Part shown: positions 60,532-64,000 of the stretch, one piece after another
Layout: every line of letters starts with the position of its first letter
Position numbering within the stretch: the stretch's first letter is position 1
Origin: Patiria pectinifera
Taxonomy: Eukaryota; Echinodermata; Asteroidea; Valvatida; Asterinidae
Length of the DNA stretch: 64,000 bases
NCBI GenBank assembly: GCA_029964075.1
Contig: CM057129.1
Span: 11,337,430-11,401,429 of the forward strand
Reading direction: 5' to 3'
Made by a program: the position numbers and the translations under genes
The notes under the pieces: generated by a model
Seen by the model: only the letters and a program-made list of their open reading frames with translations
Told to the model about the DNA's origin: nothing
The model's database searches: none

Positions 60532-61362
60532 ATGAAGATTTGGGGGTTAAACATTATTTCAATCGCCCTCCTTCTGGGTAACTCTGTCAAGCTCCGAGCT
60601 TCCGTTACTGGACCAGTTCCCTCGGACGGTGATGGTCCTGCGTCTCAGGTGTGTCAGCAGTGCTGCCAGGGACCTGCTGCAATACCCGGCATACCAGGTC
60701 TGCCTGGACCAGCAGGACCGATGGGGCCGTACGGTCACCCGGGATCAAAGGGCGATGCAGGTCAGCAAGGTGAGATTGGGCATATTGGACGGATGGGTGA
60801 GAGGGGAGCTCCTGGGAACAATGGGTCAAAGGGTGACGATGGGATTGGTCTGCCTGGCAAGATAGGTCCGAGAGGTATACCAGGTTTAGTTGGAACAACT
60901 GGACTGGCTGGTGTCAAAGGTCAAAAGGGTGAGCCAGGGGAGACACCAGACGACTCCAATCAGCGAGTAGCATTCACCGTGGTCAGGAAGAGCAGCTTGC
61001 ATACGTCTACGAGTCACGACACCCGTTTGTCGTTCCAGGAGACCGAGACGCTTTTGCCGGGTACCCGCTTTGATCTAGAGAACGGTACATTTACATGTAA
61101 TGTTCCGGGCACCTACGTGTTTACGTTTTCTGTGCTCAAAGTTCAACACAGCGGCGACCTTCGGGTTCATCTTGTCAAAAACAACGACAAGGTGGTCTCT
61201 ACCTATAGCAATAGCGCAAGTCAACGTGACCAGTTGTCTGCGAGCGCGGTACTGGTTCTGCAGCGAGGCGACACGGTGTATCTTACTATTGACGGTAGGG
61301 CGCATGGTGATTCCTCTAATCACAACACATCATTTAGTGGCTTCCTCCTTTACCCCAAATAG
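60532..61362 (+). CDS. Secreted collagen-like C1q-domain protein (gene C)
   Basis: A 276-residue paralogue of gene A, also in one coding exon whose acceptor TCTGTGCAG lies one base before the ATG. Signal peptide 1-23 (IISIALLLGNSVK core), cysteine cluster CQQCCQG at 41-47, collagen repeats 53-138 (17 then 11 triplets) with a two-residue break GI at 104-105, C1q domain about 145-276. One potential N-glycosylation site (NGT, 184-186) lies in the C1q domain. Gene A has one more triplet and a different loop (residues about 205-235 here). Secreted trimeric recognition or adhesion protein by family knowledge. Confidence 0.93.
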   Translation: MKIWGLNIISIALLLGNSVKLRASVTGPVPSDGDGPASQVCQQCCQGPAAIPGIPGLPGPAGPMGPYGHPGSKGDAGQQGEIGHIGRMGERGAPGNNGSKGDDGIGLPGKIGPRGIPGLVGTTGLAGVKGQKGEPGETPDDSNQRVAFTVVRKSSLHTSTSHDTRLSFQETETLLPGTRFDLENGTFTCNVPGTYVFTFSVLKVQHSGDLRVHLVKNNDKVVSTYSNSASQRDQLSASAVLVLQRGDTVYLTIDGRAHGDSSNHNTSFSGFLLYPK

Positions 61363-63000
61363 ACAAACACGTAACCACGCATAATACATATACACGATCA
61401 CACGCATTGCCGAAGTTCAAATCGCTTCTCCGTTTACCGGAAACAAATAACCAATGAGTAAGTGTAAATCAAAATTATATCAATGTTATCGAAATACTTA
61501 ATATTTCGATACTGTAGCATTGTGAACAAGCATATGGCTCTTTAGAAAATCATACATACTCATACTAAACATAATCACTATCTTATTTGAGTGTACTGTA
61601 GAAATAGAAAAATTGTCAGTAGAAAATATCGTATCTCAATTTTGTCTGTAATTGCTTTTTTGCGAATAGGGCGAGTGGGTACAATCCTTTTGGTTAAAAC
61701 GTTAAGAAGTATGTGTTTATCTTTTCAAACCGTGGACAAAAAACTAGAGAACAAAAGAGAACAATATCGTCTACGATTCCCAGCATACGTTCGCGATTGA
61801 GGTCGCGTACAAAATCTATGGGAGTCTTCCTAAAAAGTTAAAGTACTAACAAAAGATGGACAATAGGACGTCCACGATCGACGGTGAACACACGTTTGTC
61901 TGAACTTGTTCTTCATACCCCCCCCCCCCCATTTCCCCGACGACAGACACACAAAGGGGAACAACAGATCCTTGGGTCTTTTGTACAAAACGGTCCTCTG
62001 TGGTAGGTTTGTGTGCTTTGTCTATGGGAAAGTGTTATATTACAGGGACAAAGGAAAACACAAAGCATTGTCCTAGGGAGTAAAGTAAAATAAGAGTGTG
62101 TGCGCTGATAGTGCACGGATCGGTGTGTGCATCGCTGCGGTTCCACGCATGGATCCACGCATGGTCACAATGTCAGCATTTGTCCTGTGAAACATGTCCT
62201 CAGACTCAATACTGATTTCCCAATCAAATGTCTCTCGTCCAAACTTCTATTAATTGAAAAAAAAGGTGTGTTTCCGGAAAAGGGGTTGAAGGCAATTCAT
62301 AAGATGGGCGGAGACACCCCCAAATACCAATTAATATTATTTATTTTTTCAAAGTGTGCATTTTGAATTGCCAACATGACCCAGAATATTCCAAATTTCA
62401 TAATTCAATCAATTCTTTCCTTATTTTTTTTACTTGGCATATTTTAAGTAGATCTTTTGTATAGTTCATTTGAGGTTATTTCCTATAAAACCATAGTTGT
62501 TTATAATTTAATACAATTTTTATGGGCAAAGCCCATTACAAGTCCACTCAAGTCCATTCGAGGTGCTCAAGGTGCGAGCTACAAAGGAAAGTATAGAGAA
62601 AAAAAAGTTACAAAGAGAGAAGAGATATACTCACACTTAGTGGTTCCAAACACTTTCATAACACACTATTTTTGAAGACAATTTTCCAATACTTATACTT
62701 GAATCGTTTGATGATGTCATGAAACGATACCATCCAAAATCTGCTGTAGTTAACAACTTTCTTACAAGTACTTATGTTTAATCTTTGTTAGATTTATCGT
62801 TATAGCTGCGTTAGTAAACAATTTATTGCAAACAGAGTTAAAGTTTGTGCGTTTGGATATTTGTTTCTATTTCTTGCAGGTCAGGAGAAAAAAAATTGAA
62901 TTTTGAGGCTAGGGTTAAGGTCTGGCGGAGATTGGTTTGATGGTGGATGGGGTTTGAGGATGTGTGGGACTGAAGGTGGATGGGTTATTAAGGGTGGGTG
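61363..63000 (+). repeat. 3' flank of gene C, homologous to the flanks of A and B
   Basis: Shares CACGATCACACGCATTGCCGAA and AATGAGTAAGTGTAAAT after the stop. About 740 bp on it shares AATGTCAGCATTTGTCCTGTGAAACATG with gene A's flank (38788), and near 62880 the GTCAGGA...GGGTTA block with copy B. Confidence 0.7.
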
Positions 63001-63185
63001 GGGGACGAGGTGGGTCGGGTTGAGTGGGTGAACAAATAAAGGGTTGGCGTGGGTTGCAGGTGGTAGGCAGGACTATGGTTTAGGGTATAGATATGGGTAG
63101 AGGGGTTGGGATTGAGCGTGGGTGGGATTGAGTTTGATTTAGGGCGGGGACGTTCATAGGGATTATCGTGGGGTGGTTGACAATG
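62925..63185. repeat. G-rich low-complexity tract
   Basis: GGGTGGG/GGATGGG/GGGTTG words on the + strand for about 260 bp, similar in type to 32208-32285. No gene; the Pro/Thr/His-rich minus-strand frame is a composition effect. Confidence 0.8.
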
Positions 63186-63319
63186 GGTACAAAAGTGCAA
63201 CCCTTTATTTCAAGCTCGGCTAAGCTCAGCTTACAGACCTGTCTGACCAACTAGCTCTCAGGGGCAGGGGTTTCGCTTCAATGGGGGATGGGAGAGGGGT
63301 GAGACACCTAGCTTGTTTA

Positions 63320-63681
63320 ATTCGGGTAATTCACAATGCAGTTCGCCACCAAGAGTTTGCCATGGAGAGTCAATTGTTCACGTTTACGGTCGACAAAACA
63401 CGGCCCATTTGAATGAGTGTCAATAGACAACTTGAGGTAATATGTTATAGATTGGGGGATAGCGTTCTGTCGCCTTACAAAAACACCACACTTATAAAAA
63501 CAAAAGAAAAGGGCAAACAGATCCTCGAATCGTACGCCCACGAAAGTACTGACCTGAAAAACTAACAATTTCAAATGTCCCGCGCTTAGATTTTGTCGAC
63601 AATCTCCCACAATGCAATAGGAAAAAAATAACTCTCCGTGGCGAACTCTTGGTGGCGTACTACATTGTGAATCGCCCGAGT
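63320..63681. mobile_element. Foldback element with about 55-bp terminal repeats
   Basis: Left TTCGGGTAATTCACAATGCA...GCCACCAAGAGTTTGCCATGG pairs with right CCGTGGCGAACTCTTGGTGGC...CATTGTGAATCGCCCGAGT. The inner GTCGAC sites also pair. No transposase; the remaining 63682-64000 holds nothing recognised. Confidence 0.78.
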
Positions 63682-64000
63682 GGCAAAGTGGTCTTGTTGG
63701 CAATCCGTCGATATAAACAGCTGGACAATTACTGTCATAGTCGGCGGAAGTGGGGTGGGAGAGGGTTTATTTCCCAACCCGCGTTTTGATGGTTTTTTTT
63801 CCCCACCCACTTTTGGATACCTCGCTAAAGAGACGCTTGAACGCACAGTCCAGTAACGTCCCGCTACGACTGAAACTACTCCGCAGTCAATGCCGATGTG
63901 ACTGCTGTGCGCCTCCCCCCTTCTCCCTTCCCTCCCATTTATCTCTCTTTCCTTCCATTCTGCCGACACCATTTGTTTTTGAAGAACAAGTGAAAAATAT

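Noticed and set aside
62988-63200. Pro/Thr/His-rich minus-strand frame
   Set aside because: Composition effect of the G-rich tract.

Overview
The window looks like nuclear DNA of a marine invertebrate deuterostome, most likely an echinoderm. Genes are made of many short exons with GT-AG introns of 0.3-4 kb. The proteins are extracellular immune-type mosaics (scavenger-receptor cysteine-rich, furin-like, Ig, collagen/C1q). Non-coding DNA is crowded with small inverted-repeat elements, tRNA-derived SINEs, poly-G/C runs and a dead LINE. The species is an inference; no search was run.

Region 1 (1-29.3 kb, + strand) holds the 3' part of one large receptor gene. Nineteen coding exons from 3115 to 29086 join in frame into 1338 visible residues. 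These comprise the end of a furin-like repeat, four SRCR domains alternating with pairs of furin-like repeats, one EGF-like module, four Ig domains, a transmembrane helix and a 62-residue tail with one ITIM-like motif. The start of the gene lies upstream of the window. Its introns are full of mobile DNA, including a 112-bp minisatellite, SINEs, MITEs, a LINE remnant and a three-layer nested insertion.

Region 2 (29.3-34.7 kb) is intergenic. I see only repeats, hairpins and low-complexity sequence there.

Region 3 (34.7-64 kb) is a tandem family of secreted collagen-C1q proteins. Gene A (promoter about 34.77 kb, CDS 37061-37903) and gene C (promoter about 57.38 kb, CDS 60532-61362) each have two non-coding 5' exons, one coding exon, and a matching CCAAT/TATA-like promoter. 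Between them is copy B (43981-44331). It keeps an intact C1q-domain reading frame but has lost its 5' half at the edge of an inverted-repeat element. A further copy of the 3' flank (50179-53187) has no gene attached and lies just downstream of a 5'-truncated LINE.

Functionally, the window places a likely innate-immune surface receptor next to a cluster of likely secreted C1q-like pattern-recognition or adhesion proteins. A functional link is inference only. The best leads are the receptor architecture with its ITIM-like tail, the conserved C1q promoter pair, the mosaic copy B, and several inverted-repeat families, one of which carries CCAAT and full CRE sites at three places.
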